Shown one piece after another: positions 23,670 through 36,798 of a stretch of DNA of 64,000 bases. The notes below the pieces were generated by a model. That model was given only the letters and a program-made list of their open reading frames with translations, searched no databases and was not told where the DNA came from. The DNA is taken from assembly GCA_018389105.1 (NCBI GenBank), contig JACATO010002134.1:1145001-1209000 (forward strand), in the 5' to 3' direction. A program made the translations under genes and the position numbers. The stretch comes from Nautilus pompilius (Eukaryota > Mollusca > Cephalopoda > Nautilida > Nautilidae). Each line of letters opens with the position of its first letter. Position 1 is the first letter of the stretch.

Positions 23670-26619
23670 ACCATCACAGCCAGATATATATGCATTAGTT
23701 ATCAATACAAACTTGCAGTGCTTTATGAGAGAGTAGAGAAGATCTACTTCATCTCTTACTCGAGTCTTTCTAGTCATGCATTGATGCAGTTTCACTGCAC
23801 AGTTGAGGAAATAATCTTATATTTTACTGCCTGCACTTGTCAGGAGCCAACATTTAATCCACCCATTGCTGAAAGTGTTCTGATGTATGAGAGAATAAAC
23901 AAATGACAGTCTAACAAAATTTCTTTGTTGACAGATCCAGGCATGCCATGACCAGAGATGGCTGCTGCTTACCTTAGCATTTGTAGTAAAAGGTATCACA
24001 ATATGCATTAAATTGTTTTGTTTTAATGAATATCAAGATCAAAGCACTACTCATTGTCTAGATTGAAAGAATTTGGTTGCATATTATACAATATACAATT
24101 TAATTATACTCAAGTGTTGTTCTAAAGCAGCTAGGTATGCAAACTTAAACTGGTTTTTGAAAATTTTTGAAAACCACCTCATAATTCAGTGCTGTGAAGA
24201 ACTCATGATTCGATTCTGATGATTGTCAATTGCTTTCATAACTTTAGCTATCAAATCAATATGGCCTATGAAGAGAATAATACACTTTGCCAGAATGGAA
24301 TGAATGTAAAGCTACCTAGCTAAAAAAAGTGAAGCAGCAAAAGAATTAGTCCTGGCTCTGCTTTTAAAGATTGGCAGACTTTTACTGACTTTTGCTTGTA
24401 GGCAGTACTGATTTTTTGTTGCATTGTATTGCAGGAACGTTTTATAAAATATCAACAGATAAAAAATCAGATTCAGATTGCATCCACAGTCAATTTAATT
24501 TTGTTTGTTGGAGTTACTGCTGCTTGTTTCAACTTTCTATATTAGTGGGTTCAGATATTTATTGTGATGCTGGCAAGTCAATGAAAAATGTTTACAATAA
24601 TCACTTGGGCAGAGAGACTCTTTCCATTCATCTAAGACTAATACTAAGTATGTATGATCATGTTCCATTATATTGATGCATTATGATCTTGCACAAAGCA
24701 AGTAAATAAGTGTTGGAATGGAATGATTATGGAACTCATATTGACTAATGATCAAACATTTTTGCTTGAATAAACTAACTTGTTTTTTAAAGAAAATTTG
24801 TATAAATCTAAAATATTTTTAAGGTGATTTTCAGAAAAACTTGACAGCCAGGTAATGTGTTGCTTCTATGAATTCCTTGAGGTCCTTGAAGTCTGATTTC
24901 ATTCATGCTAAATTTATTTCCGTGATTAATTTAAGGAATAGAAAATAGTTTATATTATTGCCATCATGAACCTTAACTTGGACACACAAAAGATAGTCTT
25001 GCTTTGTATATTTCAACCAGGAACAACATGAGGAATGATAATAATAAGATCAGTTACTGAAAAAAAGAAGAATTTTCTGAAGAATTACATCTTTGAAAAG
25101 GAAAGAAAGAAATGCTATAAATATGAAATCATAAAGTAAAGATTCCAGATATTGATATCACTGTTTGACAACTGATGTGATTTTTTATTTGCTTTAATCC
25201 TTTTCCTGTTCTGGTGGTGTTTAAGTAGACTAAAACCCCATTGCATTGATTTCTGGCTTTAGACCCATGAGGAATGTTGAAACTTCTAAGTAGAAGCTTC
25301 ATCTGTACAGCAAATAGTGCCTGGCATTGCCATTAAAAACTATATTCCTTTAGTGAACACCTTGCTCTAATGTAAAATATTTGTGTAGAAAATTCATATT
25401 AAAATATTAGTTTGACATGAATAATTTATTAAAAGCTGACAAAATAATAATCAATTTTTTTTATTACCTCAGTAGGTTGACTTATAAACCCCAAAAATTT
25501 TAACACAGTAAATGTAAAGTTCCATAATTTAATGTTTTGAATGCACCCAGTATGTTCATAAATGACAACACAATGCTTAATGCATTTCTCTTGTAACCGG
25601 CATTAGTTTTAATTATATTTATAGGTGTTTTGCTGTACAGATAATTCTGCCTTCATAGATTATTTATTTACAAAAGACTGGGTTTTACTTTGCACAATAA
25701 CCATGACAGTCTACCAAAAAGAAAAAGAAAAAAAAATGTGTAATCTAAATGTTAAAAGATAAATTTATTGCTTAGGTAATTCAACATTTGGAAGAATTAA
25801 AGAGTAATGCTAAAAAAAATTGTGAATAAAGAAATATTAAACTTTGAGTTGAAGGTTAAAAAGTTATTTTTTATTGTCAGGAGCTACTTAAATGATTTTA
25901 TTTTCCTAAATAAAACTATATAAGATAATTGTCTTTTTGAAAAAGCATATTTGTTTTTGTATGACTCATAACTATGATATTTTAAAAGTACAACAATAGT
26001 AATACTTTAAAGTGAAAGATGTAAACTTTTACTGAAATGCATTTTTGCTTGATTTCATACAGATTTCACAAAATAAGGCATTAGATTAACACCTGGAGCA
26101 TGTAGTGTTTTTTTTCTTCTCAGCATTTGCAAATAACCATTTAAGAACAGAATTAAGTATTTGTATGCATTATGCTCAAAGAAAGGTGAACCCTTTAAGA
26201 CTTAAGTGAAGTAGTAGGAAAAAAACAAACAACAGAAATGAATTGAAGATTCCACGCTAACAGAATGCTTATTGGGCCACATACTGTTGAAGCATCTAAT
26301 GTGTATTGTTTGCCAACTAGGCCTATTTACAAAAAAACTGCACTTATATGATGTGAATCTTTGGGTCTTCCTGATTGCTATGAACATTGCTTACTGTAGT
26401 TCCATCATTAATTTGTTTTCCATTATCATGAGCATTGGTTCATTTTCCTCTTTAGGTTGTAAACACCTTAGTTTAAATCTGCAATAATTTTGATCTTTAG
26501 GAAGATATTGAGAAACTTTAACATGAAAAGCTTATCCATCATACATGGTTTATTTTCAATGATTATGTTCATTTCATTCATTCTTTTAAATTATTCTGAT
26601 AAATATAGTTAATATGATC
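23670..26619. other. AT-rich gene-less stretch
   Basis: No transposon core or RNA gene is recognised. At 24,402-24,545 a 47-codon plus-strand frame follows a good acceptor (TTTTGCTTGTAG) and encodes a hydrophobic segment, but overlapping frames are also open, so it is not a reliable exon. Confidence 0.5.
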
Positions 26620-26624
26620 AATGC

Positions 26625-26935
26625 TGTGGCTCAGTGATTCAGTGTTAGACTATTGGACAGCTAGGTTGAGGATCCAAGTTTGAATCTTGGTCAGGTCCAG
26701 TTTTGTTTGGTGTATTTCTCTGACATGGTTTCTTTTCTCGTTCCTTCATCAGCCAGCTATAGGGATTTCTCATGGACTTTCTGGTTTTCTCCTATCTAAA
26801 AATGTAGAATTCTAGAAAGGTTTTATCTGCCAAATGGTGGTGCTGGGCTCCTTATGGCATAGGATTGGCGATGCTTCCTGGTAGACAACCATGCCACTAC
26901 ACTTCCTACCATGGTTTTCTTCATTGTAGAGTTAA
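26625..26935 (+). repeat. tRNA-derived SINE
   Basis: A tRNA-like head contains a box A match (TGGCTCAGTGATTCAGTG, near 26,626) and a box B match (AGTTTGAATCTTGG, near 26,676), the spacing and order of an RNA polymerase III promoter. The body contains a CTCATGGACTTTCTGGTTTTCTCC segment, split here only for description, similar to the GTGGGTTTCCTCCGGGCACTCC-like core of other copies in this window (29.5, 47.7 and 50.7 kb). It is not a functional tRNA, since the acceptor stem does not pair and the body continues for 200 bases. Confidence 0.75.
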
Positions 26936-27588
26936 TTTAAAAACAACAACAAAAGTTAACCACTTTTTTGTTGTAGTGTCATTCATTAGTGTCTATAGTC
27001 AGACATGAAGAAAATACCTCCTTTAGCATTTCTAACATCTGGATTTGATATTTTTCACCTAAGAGAAGAGAACAAATTGTGGAATGTGATTTAAATATAC
27101 AAGGGTACTGAAATCAATGAGTGCTAATTAATTATATAAAAAGCTGATTTAATTTACACAATATAACACCTCATGGAAATAAAAGAAATAGTGTTTGAAT
27201 AATTTATTTCTCGTGTGCTTTGTTGTCAGGAGGCTTGCCTGAAAATGGCTTATCTCTGTTGTCACTGCTTTCTCTGTTGAAATGTAGTTTATACAATATA
27301 ATAATATTGCCGGTGATGGTTTTCTTATTAAAGACTGTAATACATTGAAATATAAAATTTGTCTGTTGGAAGAAATCATGCATTCGAAGCTTATACTTGT
27401 GAAAGCTGTTACTAAAGAGCACTATGCTATGAGCTGTACATGAAATTCAATAAGTTTATCTACTTTCTAACCATATCTTTCTCATCATTGTGTGAAAAAG
27501 TCAGTAGTATTTATTTTTATGTTTAGAAAAAAAAGTTGTATGTACTATCTCTCATCTGCTTTTTTTTTTTTGTTTGTTTTAATTTCAG

Positions 27589-27650
27589 CATATTTGGTCA
27601 CAGGAATCCATTCCATCTTGAAATACCAGTTTCTCACTGACACGTTTGGA
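27589..27650 (+). CDS. Candidate internal coding exon, function unknown
   Basis: A 62-base block is bounded by a strong acceptor (long T run, TGTTTTAATTTCAG) and a consensus donor (GGA then GTAAGTTT). Only one frame is open; it reads YLVTGIHSILKYQFLTDTFG, starting two bases into a codon and ending at a codon boundary. The peptide has an ordinary composition for a folded protein, but I do not recognise the family. By chance, several such splice-bounded open blocks are expected in DNA of this composition, so this is a lead and not a gene call. Confidence 0.3.
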
Positions 27651-29175
27651 GTAAGTTTGAGTATTTTTTGCAAGTAATGGTAAGTTTTTTTTGTACTTAC
27701 TTTTATAAATACAAAGCAAAACTGATATTGTTAAAGTAAATATACTTTTAATTTAAAATACTAGAAAATAAATTACAAACAACCAAAAAAAAAAGTTAAT
27801 AGATTTAAAATATTGAATAGATCATTTATGTGGCTTAGCAGGATCCTACAATTTTGAATAATGCAACACAACACTATTATTCCTTTAAGGTAATGTTCAT
27901 TACTTAACAATGTAATTCAGATGTGTTTTGATTTCATTGGATTAATTATAGAATATGGCAGCACATTTAGCAGTGTCTCATAATAGCCGTTTTCTGACCT
28001 TTGGTAGTAGAGATTCAAAATGTTTTTATTGGACCTCCTTGCTTCTGATGCCACTGTCCCATCTCTTGTCAGAGGAAAGAATGTCTTCACTTATCTTGGC
28101 GGGGAAATGAAGATGTGTTGTTCTTTGTAAGCTCGATTGTTTTGGATATTGTGAACAAATACTTGAAAAGTAAGGTTCTCACAGGTAATCCATTCCATAC
28201 AACCAACACTAATGTCAGCTCACTTTGTAACACTCACATGTGACTACATCTGCCATTTAAAATTATCTGCTCATTTGTGTGAATGTTTGTCGGAATAGCT
28301 GCAGTAATAGAAACTTTAGGCTGTGATTTGACAAGGACAGGTTTCTTACTCTGGTGAAATCTGGCAGCTCAATCAAACACATGTTGACATTAATTTATCA
28401 GCATTAAGATAGCATTTAAAGAGAAAGTTTGAATGTTGCCAGTTTCTTCTGCAACCAAGAATTTCAACTAGTGCATTGTTGGATTTCAGTGTTGACAATC
28501 CTGCAAGCTAGTATTTTTAAAATATTTTTGCATAAACATAGGGCTTGAAATAATTTTTGTTATCTGTTGAAATACACAGATTACATTATTCTCAAAGCTG
28601 AAGAGCCGTAAGACTGCCATTCATAAAAATGAATTCTGATATGTAATCTTCAGGTAAGCATAATCAATATATTTACTCTATTCATAAGATAATGTGTTGG
28701 CATTTGTTGGATTAATCTCCCTTTTTCAAATTTAAGCTTGTTATAACGATTATATGAAGACAAGAATTTCTGTATATCATTAAAAATTGGATTTAATTAT
28801 CATTTTACTTTTTTTTTTTTTTAAATGTTTCATTTATACTTTAGAAAAAGTAAATTCTTTCCTCTTTACCTTTCTTGTAGATATCTGTAAATTTCTGAGT
28901 ATCATTTCCAGTTTAATGGTTTTAAGATTAGCTTCACATGCAGCTTTTATCTTTTTCTTGGTTTAAGGAGCTGACACCAGGGGGCTTCTCATATGAAAAT
29001 TTATGTATAGTGACTGAAACTGTCCCATTTTTTTTTGAAATAAAGTAATGTCTGTACTCTTTGTTAACTTTCACGGCACAGATTTTATACATTTTATTTG
29101 GTGTTTTATGATCTAAGTAATGAAGTTCATGTGTACATTAAACCTGCACTTTTCACCAGGCTTTTATTTTTGTAG

Positions 29176-29230
29176 ATGCTACTGGCTAGAGATTCTTGTC
29201 AGCAATAATGATCAGTACGCTGCTGAACTG
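29176..29230 (+). CDS. Candidate internal coding exon, function unknown
   Basis: A 55-base block lies between an acceptor with a pyrimidine-rich tract (GGCTTTTATTTTTGTAG) and a donor (CTG then GTATGA). The open frame reads CYWLEILVSNNDQYAAEL after one leading base. Its phase does not join directly to the candidate exon at 27,589-27,650, so if both are real, another exon must lie between them. The family is not recognised. Confidence 0.27.
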
Positions 29231-29454
29231 GTATGAAAGGTCTCCATTGTATTTTATTTAAGAATGGAGAAAGAAAGAAACCCATTTAACTAAATTTAGA
29301 TCTTATATTTTGCATTGGGAAAACTACTAAATGTTCTTCTGATTTCAACACTAGATATTAACTTAAAACATGTCTAATGTCCATTGAGAAAGTTTTTCCT
29401 AAATACTTTTTTAAGTAATCAAGATAAATTATTTTGTGAGGAGCTAACCCTATA

Positions 29455-29600
29455 ATTTGGGGTGTGTTTGATGTTTGGCGAGTTTCATGTGCTTGTTTTG
29501 CTCTACTGTAACATCCTGTTTTATGTGGGTTTCCTTTGGGCACTCCCTTTTCTTTTCTCATCCCCAGTTACCTAGGTACCCAATCTTCAGCTTAACCCCT
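29455..29600 (+). repeat. SINE tail remnant
   Basis: The segment TATGTGGGTTTCCTTTGGGC followed by ACTCCC resembles the GTGGGTTTCCTCCGGGCACTCC-type core that follows the tRNA-like head in the SINEs near 47.7 and 50.7 kb. No clear tRNA-like head precedes it, so it is a 5'-truncated or eroded copy. Confidence 0.4.
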
Positions 29601-30235
29601 TTTTAATCAAATAATAACTGCCAACACCCAACCTTCATGAATATTACATTGAATTTTAGTGACTAATATGATTACCAGCTATCAAAATAAAATTAATTGT
29701 ATTACTTGACCTCCTGAATCATCAAGTTTTAACCATCATTAATAATATATAACTGAAAATAAAATATCCTTTGCATAGGTCATCAAAAACTAAAAATGCA
29801 GCCACTGAGAATTTACAGCTATTTGACACACATTGGGAACTTTAAAAAAAAATATCTATTTTTATACATGTTTAGGAGAAAAGTCAATACTCAATAGGTT
29901 TTTAAATAGTATATACTCAAAGGAATATCTGACAAAAGTTTGAGGTTATTGAGTTAATTTTAAATATTTATTTGAACCTATCAAAATTTGGAGAAAATGT
30001 TTGTTTACACTGGCCATAACCTGAAAAAAAAACCAAATAATTATGTCTCTCTCTGCTGTATTTAAAAAATGATGATAATAAAATGTGTCCAAAAAGTTAT
30101 GCTTACAATTTAATAATTTCAGTGGACATTCTGAGCTTACAGTGTCTCAGCTAATCTATTGATGTCAGGCTCTATGGTTGACAAATGCAGTCTTAAGTCA
30201 TGTCTCTAACTTATTTAAAGCCAATTTCTTTGTTT
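29601..30235. other. Gene-less stretch
   Basis: AT-rich sequence with no recognised coding or repeat core. The part nearest 30,235 probably belongs to the 3' end of the adjacent hAT remnant, but no terminal repeat could be fixed. Confidence 0.5.
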
Positions 30236-30239
30236 GGTT

Positions 30240-31740
30240 AATAGTTACACTACAGCACTGAAATTCTTTCCCATTAAATATGATGTAGGAAAAGCTATAA
30301 TTAACAACTTTTCATCTTGCCAAAGCTCATGGTGTGAAGTTTATAATTTGGTCAATAACCTGTTTGTTTGAATCATGCTCTGGCTGCATTGTCATTTTGT
30401 AGGTTAGTGAATTTCTCTTGCAAAGTTTGGCATGCATTTGCCAAAAATGGATTTATTACCCAGTCAGGCTGAAAGTTCATTCAGATCCTTGATTCTTATC
30501 ATCTTTTCTTCCCTAACTGTATGAAGATGAGCATAATAAATTTCTAAATTGGCACCCTTGCTCATTTACTGCAAGCTTGAAAACTGGTAAAGTTCCTGAT
30601 AGCCAAGGCTATTCTTAATCAAAGTTAATTTGGTAACAAAACCTTCATCAGGCTTATTTTGCTCTCTTGCAACTTGATGTTGATTGCATTTAGCCTTTTG
30701 AACATATCTGGTAGATATGCCACATCATGTTGCAACATCTTGATATCAGTATATAGTTTCTCATTATTTGAATGAAGAAATTCAATAACACGATCATAGA
30801 GTTTGTAGAACTGCTGCAAACATTTGCCTTTCAAAAGCCATCTAAATTTTGTGTGCAAGAGTACATGCTGAAATTCTTTGTTTTAATAGTACAGTTGATG
30901 AAGTATTTCATTCAGTGAGTGAGATTTGATTGTATTTATAGCATTGATGATAGGTTGTAATGATTTGTGCAATTGTTCACTCTGGTTTTAGCAACAAAAT
31001 GTTTATGATGTACGACACAATAATGGTGAAGACGCTGAGTACAGCATTTTTAAATGTGATATAAAACCATGATGATGGCCAATCATTGCTGGTGCACCAA
31101 TCAGTTGCACAAGTAATGATACTTGTGAGAGGAATGTTTTTTTTTTTTTTTTCCAGCAAAAAATTGCACAACAACTTGAAATATTGACAAATCTTTTGCT
31201 TTGCTATCTCACAAAATGAATTCAATAAGCTGTAATGCAAATTTTGTTTATGTAATTTGGTGCACAGATTATTTTCATTGTCACCTCCCATGTCATCAAT
31301 TCTTGATGCAGAATTGTTGCTTAATAAAATTAATGAGGTAACGTCACTTGCATTAGGTCTCATTATTGTGCGAATAACTTCTTTCACGGCTGGTAATGTA
31401 AATGCTTCTCAAATATTGTTCACCTTGCCACATTGTGCAATCAGTAGAGAAATTGTGCACAAAACAAGAAGTCCGTTATTAGTCTTTTTTTTGTTTGTGG
31501 TTTTCTTAGACTTGAGATTATTTCATTTTTTCTGAATTTTTTTCTTCAAACCACAAAACTCATTGAATTTGTCAGCGTGTTTCTTCTTTAAATTTTCACT
31601 TAATTTTGACAGCTTCATTACAGAAAACTTGTTCACAGAGTAGGCACGTTGGTGACTGCTCATTTGTTGTAGAAGGAATGAATCTAAATTTCAAATAATC
31701 CACTGAACATCGTTGACACTTCTCAGCCGTAATGATCAAG
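30240..31740 (-). pseudogene. ZBED-type hAT transposase remnant
   Basis: Decayed hAT transposase of the ZBED5/FAM200/SCAND3-like class, minus strand. Near 31,630-31,730 the BED zinc-finger part reads FIPSTTNEQSPTCLLCEQVF (a C-x-x-C pair), with DKFNEFCGLKKKIQ further on. Near 31,290-31,330 it reads LILLSNNSASRIDDMG, the helix that precedes the first catalytic Asp in this class. Near 31,020-31,130 it reads LTSIITCATDWCTSNDW, the segment with the second catalytic Asp. At 30,770-30,850 it reads TKFRWLLKGKCLQQFYKLYD, the conserved RW block. Near 30,450 it reads WVINPFLANACQTLQEKF. Near 30,250-30,290 AFPTSYLMGKNFSA marks the dimerisation region. Multiple stops and frame changes make it a pseudogene. 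It is related to the copy at 55.9-57.6 kb but not a recent duplicate. Confidence 0.8.
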
Positions 31741-31744
31741 TGCT

Positions 31745-34700
31745 AATAAATGCAACTGTTGGGAATACACAAAAAAATTAGCACTAGATTTGTCTGGTCC
31801 ATATCATTGAATATTAGTGTTTTGATCAGACATATTTATATCATGCTGCTGGAATGAAAATAAATAATGACAATCAAGGACCATAAATGCAAGCTGTGCA
31901 TGACTAAATTATCTACCAGTTAGCCTGCAGTTCAGCTTGACAAATGATAAATAAAATTTAAATATATTTAAAATAAATAGTTAAATGGTCACCATATGAA
32001 ATGGTCTTAGAATGACATCTCATTACAATTCCTTAACATATGCTCACTTTCCAGTCCAGTGACAAACCCCCCCTCTATCAGCATAGGTTTAGTGGATTCA
32101 AAGTTAGTAGTCCTAGTAGATTCTTTTTGCACTGAAACATACATCCTACTTATACATAGATCCTATTTGTTTCTCACTTCCAAAAAAAGTAATTTTTCTT
32201 TCAGCAGTTTGGTTCTGCAGATATTCAACTATAATAAATGTTCTGGAAAATGTGGCACTAGTCTATGGCTGTTAGGCCTCTGTCTTACCAGTAGTTCTCT
32301 GTCTTAGATAATTTCCCAAATGAGTATTGTTATCTGTCTATAGTATTGCTTCTCAAAACAAATACTCTAACAAAGCCAAAATTGATATGAACACAAGCCA
32401 CGTGTTTTTTTCTTTAACAGATAATTGTCATGTTTCTAGGTAACTCATTTTTATGTTTCTTTGATGAATGTTGTGATGAAGAGGTTGAACTTTTGGTTAA
32501 TATAACTAACCATTTTCAAAATATTTTTCTATTTTGTTTTGTTGCTTAACGTGTGGAAATCAAGTAACTCTCTAAACATCAGAGTTACCTTTTCATCCCC
32601 AAAACATTGTTGTTTATGGTATGTCAGAAAGAGTTGAAACAAACTTCCTTAGTAAGTACTGACTGTCTCAACAGAATGCTTTTCATTGGATATTAACAAA
32701 TAATTTAAAATCTTTTTTTAAAATAATTTATAAAAGCAACAACATTAACAAAAATGGCTTTAAAAAGGTTTACCCTTTTCATGGTTATTTATATATTAGG
32801 CCACATTTAACTGTAGCAAGGCTAAAATAATAACAAAATCTACTAATGCATTGGTTGGTAGGTGTATGCTTGTTCACTTACGTTAATGTTTTTAGAGCAT
32901 TACTCTCATGGTTTTCTCAGGAGATGACATTTTGCCTTTAGTAGTTGTTTTATTGGTTTAATGTTTTGGAAAAACAAAAATACAACAGTACTGCCCCAAT
33001 AAATTTGTCTGTTTTAGGTATGTTTTTGAAATTCTGTTTAGTCTAGTGATGTCTGAGCCGATATGCAATTTCTTTAGTTGATACTGTCGTGACACTTATA
33101 TTTGAGATTTAGCTTGGTTGACCAGACCAGTTACAACCATATTGGTAGTACCTTACTCCTTGTAGGGATTATAGACCAAGCTATTTTATGAGAGAGAGAT
33201 TTGGGGGGGGAGGACACTTACGCCCACTGTTATTGCACCTCACATTGGTAGATAATTCCATTTAATATCTTACCTGTGAAAAATAAACATAGGTTGAAAT
33301 AAATATTTTACTGGGGTGTAAACTAGATTGATGAGGTTCTCCTCTATGGCTGACTGATATGGTTGGTCAAAATAACCCAGGAAATGTATTAAAAATCTAT
33401 TATGAAAACAGTAAAAATTTGAAATAATTCTAGATTAGAATAACTAAAAAAAAAATAAATAAATATACAGATTTGTATACATATTTTTCTTTTTAAAATT
33501 TTCTTTTAATGTATGATTAGAAATGGAAAATATAGTCTTCATTAGCATTACTGTGTGTGTGTGTGAGTGAGGGAGTGGAGAGTCAGATGGACAGTTCCGT
33601 AAAGCAGGAAAATGTCAGTGTGAGCAACAAGAAGAAAGTTAAGTCTAGTTACATGAACATCTTTGGGTCTCCAATTTTTAGTCTGCCATTGACAAATATA
33701 GAAGCATTTTGGGAAAATAGGTATCCTTCTAGTACATTGTATAAATTTGTTAGTAATATGAATTATAACATACAACTAAAGGTCTGCAGCAGATTTAAAT
33801 ACCGTTTTAATAAAAGAAACAGCTGCAGTTTTCCTTGTTTTATCAGCTGCATAGTTTAAGAAAAACAAAGTGTACATTACAGTTGCATTCTTCCATGCTC
33901 AGTATATAGAGGCTTAGTTATTGTTTTATAATGCATTATTCTGTATAGAATTCCAGTGCCACGTTGAATAGTATATTGAAGGCATTCTGCTTACTGCATT
34001 GTCATTGATGAATATTAATTGTACTATAATTTGATGACTTTGTTTGGATTAACCTGTAAAACCCCTTGTTGACCTTATGGTGTATTGATTAGTTATGTAA
34101 GACTGACAACCAAACAGATGGACTTTGTACTAAATGTGTAAGTGTTTCCAATTAAGTTTATGGTGATTAGTTGTTTATATCAATTCCAGCTTGCTGGACA
34201 GCACCAGTAATAGGAGACATTTCAATGGTGATTTCTCATCAGGTGACAACTCTCAATGCACTAAACTTTATTACCAGCTGAAACAGTTCTATGTTAGATG
34301 GTCTTATGCTCATCTTTATGGCCACCCTCCCTCCATATACAATCAGTGAAAATTACTTCCTTAGTCATCATAGGGAATGATCTTAATAGCTTTTGGTAAT
34401 GTCAATGATGTGGATGTAATACTTGTTAAATATCATTAGAAAAGATTTTGGATTTCTGATGAAACAGGTTGTGCAGAGTTCAGCACCTTTATAAGATTTT
34501 AGATTACACTTTGTTGATTGCCAGTAAGTAGGCTTGATTTTCCTTTTCTGTGAACATACTGTAATTGCTGGTGCACCCCACCTGTTGTATTGGAGATTCT
34601 GGTGCATTATCAACTGATTTTTATTTTTATTAAGTTCCAATTAAGCATCTGTTTTTTTTTTTTAAAGATTAATATACTGACATGGTATAATCATTTTTTT

Positions 34701-35745
34701 TAATCAGAAAAGATTTAGCTGTTCAATTTTTGTCCTTTAATTTTACTGTTTCAGTGTGAGTAATAAAATATGCCTTGTATGAATGCTAATCTATTATGGT
34801 GAAAAACACATCAGAGCTTTTGAATTTGGCTAAAACTGTAAATAATATGCTCAGATGAGTACAGATTAGTTAATATTAATTTATTATGTGCTGCTATTTA
34901 TTTATATTTTTTTCTGTTTATAATTTAGTTAAAAACCCTATCAGCTGTTTGACAACTGAAAAAATGTTACTGCTTATATTTTATTACATTCACCAGTTTT
35001 TTCTTGCTCGCATGTTTGCTATGAAAATGGCCAGAGTGAAGCAGAAAACATTCTTTCAGGTGTTATATTTAAGCATTATCTAGATGTTTGGCATTAAAGT
35101 TAATGATGCTGGTTAACAACATATTTGGTTATCTGCTAAAAAGAATAAAATAATCAGTAACATTAAAGCTTAAATATTTGGAATCTGGAGCTGAGATTGA
35201 ACATTTCATTATGCTACCAAAGTTATTAATTTATTTTTATTCTGTTTAAATATGTTGATCTTTACCAATTTTTAATCGGGTATTTGGTTATGTCTCCTAT
35301 TCTTATTTCTTAAGTTTTTGCAAAGCATACTTGCATTTCCTGGTCAGGTGATAGATGGACATCCGTTCAAGTTATCTTAAAAATAAATAGGGTAGTAAAA
35401 AACATTGCTGTAGTCTTTGTACATTCACTACCAACAAAATTACCTGTATGGGTAAATCATTGAGAAAATCTTCAAAAAGCAAAAGCAACTAAATTTATCT
35501 AAACTCCTTTGCTATGTCAGGACAATATGGCGGCAACCAAAACCTGAAAAGTTTTATCATTTAAAAAAAATAAACTAAGAAATTTTGTGAATAATTTAGA
35601 TTTAGAAACTGATGAGTGAAAGTGTCATGGCTACTGCTACTGCTGCTGATCCCATTTATACATCTAATTTTTTTAGATATATTGATGAATCATATATAAT
35701 GGATATGGGTTTATGTCTCAGGTGAGTCTGAGTTCAACCAGAATC
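31745..35745. other. Gene-less stretch
   Basis: No transposase core is recognised. A (GT)7 run lies at 33,551-33,565 beside a 100-codon plus-strand frame (33,557-33,859) of unknown meaning. At 34,190-34,349 a block with somewhat higher GC follows an acceptor (ATATCAATTCCAG) and is open for 52 codons to a TGA (KLYYQLKQFYVRWSYAHLYG inside), with AATAAA at 34,762. It could be a terminal exon, but nothing identifies it. Confidence 0.45.
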
Positions 35746-35749
35746 TAGA

Positions 35750-36215
35750 TGAGCTTAAAAAGTGTAAAGTTCTTATTTTGAGTACAGTACATTCACAATA
35801 AAGTTATTCTACAACAAAAAAAGTGGTGTTGACACAGTAGATCAAATAGTGTGCCATTACACCCTGAAGCAGAGGACTCAAAGATGGCTTATGGTGTTAT
35901 TTTACAACATGTTGATGTAAGTGCTTTAAACATATGGATAATTTGGATGTCACTAATTACAACATGCTGCTGAAAAGAAGAGGTGTCGGCTGTTCATGAC
36001 TGAACTGGGAAAAGAACTGGCTAGAGTAAGAGATGGACATTGTTTCAATTATTCGAGCAGACACTGAACAACAGTCAAAGAGGCTGAGGTTTTGTGTGTG
36101 AATGGAAGGTGGACAGAAAAATAAGAATGTGTGCTTTTGCACTCTGAAAAAATTCTTAAGATTATAAAACATGAAGGACCAATCTTGTGTTCTCACTGTA
36201 ATTAGTGTTGTCATT
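35750..36215 (+). pseudogene. piggyBac-like transposase, C-terminal remnant
   Basis: Plus-strand relic of a piggyBac-type (DDE_Tnp_1_7) transposase. It reads VLILSTVHSQ (near 35,770), then KKSGVDTVDQIVCHYTLKQR (near 35,820-35,880), the segment that in piggyBac carries the G-VD-D block with the last catalytic Asp. Next comes RWLMVLFYNML in one frame and DVSALNIWIIW in the next (near 35,885-35,950), then LFMTELGKELARVRDGHC (near 35,990). The tail holds KIIKHEGPILCSHCN (near 36,150-36,200), a degraded Cys pair where the family has a C-terminal zinc-binding domain. At least two frame changes and several stops are present. The catalytic N-terminal two-thirds is missing or unrecognisable. Confidence 0.75.
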
Positions 36216-36454
36216 ATACAATGCTATTTGATTATTCACAGAAATAATTGTGACTATAAATATGAATATTTTATCCTTTTTCTTTGAGTTTGTTTTTATA
36301 AACTGTATGGACTTGTATTGTTTGTTTGTAGGAAAATTATTTGTTAAGAATTTTCGTAATCATGAATAAAAAACTATTGTTCATGATGTATAATAAATTC
36401 TTTTCTGAATTCATGATATTTGGAAGTTAACTCGTGTTTACTATAAAAGTAGGT

Positions 36455-36519
36455 AGTGGGTCTACCAGATCTTGGGTGGTAATCTCTGCTACAAAAACAC
36501 CTGGTAGTTCCATGGTTAA
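36455..36519 (+). repeat. Possible right end of the piggyBac element at TTAA
   Basis: About 300 bases after the transposase tail, a segment (GGGTCTACCAGATCTTGGG, then CACCTGGTAGTTCCATGG) ends directly at TTAA (36,516-36,519), the duplicated target of piggyBac. Read inward from TTAA it begins CCATGG. A repeated CTACCAG/CTGGTAG motif is present in inverted orientation. The left end was not found, so this is tentative. Confidence 0.35.
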
Positions 36520-36720
36520 ATATACGAGATAAAACAAATTGTGTACATAAAAGTAAGTTGGAAAATATATGTAAAATATTTCCTTAGAAACTTAGAAATA
36601 TCAGTTTATGAAACAGTTTGTTTCCAGCTGATTGGATTTTGTTATTTAGGAATATCACTGAATTTTGCTATAAATATGCTACTGAAATCTTTCTATCTGA
36701 CCTTAAAAAAAATTTCTGAT

Positions 36721-36765
36721 ACACACGCATGCACGCACACACACGCGCACACACACACACACACA

Positions 36766-36796
<31 letters not shown>

Positions 36797-36798
36797 CA
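36721..36798. repeat. (CA)n microsatellite
   Basis: A CA run begins with GCATGCACGC variants and has one CACC interruption. The 90-codon open frame that runs into it is an artefact of repeat translation. Confidence 0.96.

Larger units (their letters stand above)
26936..29454. other. Stretch with only candidate exons
   Basis: AT-rich DNA. It contains the two candidate plus-strand exons described separately and a third weaker one at 28,073-28,126 (acceptor CATCTCTTGTCAG, donor GTAAGC, 18 open codons), whose phase does not chain to both others. No transposon core is visible. Confidence 0.45.

Noticed and set aside
26625..26700. A tRNA gene
   Set aside because: Boxes A and B are present, but the acceptor and anticodon stems do not pair and a SINE body follows.
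33557..33859. 100-codon plus-strand frame as a gene
   Set aside because: It starts inside a GT run and has no recognised domain or good splice acceptor.
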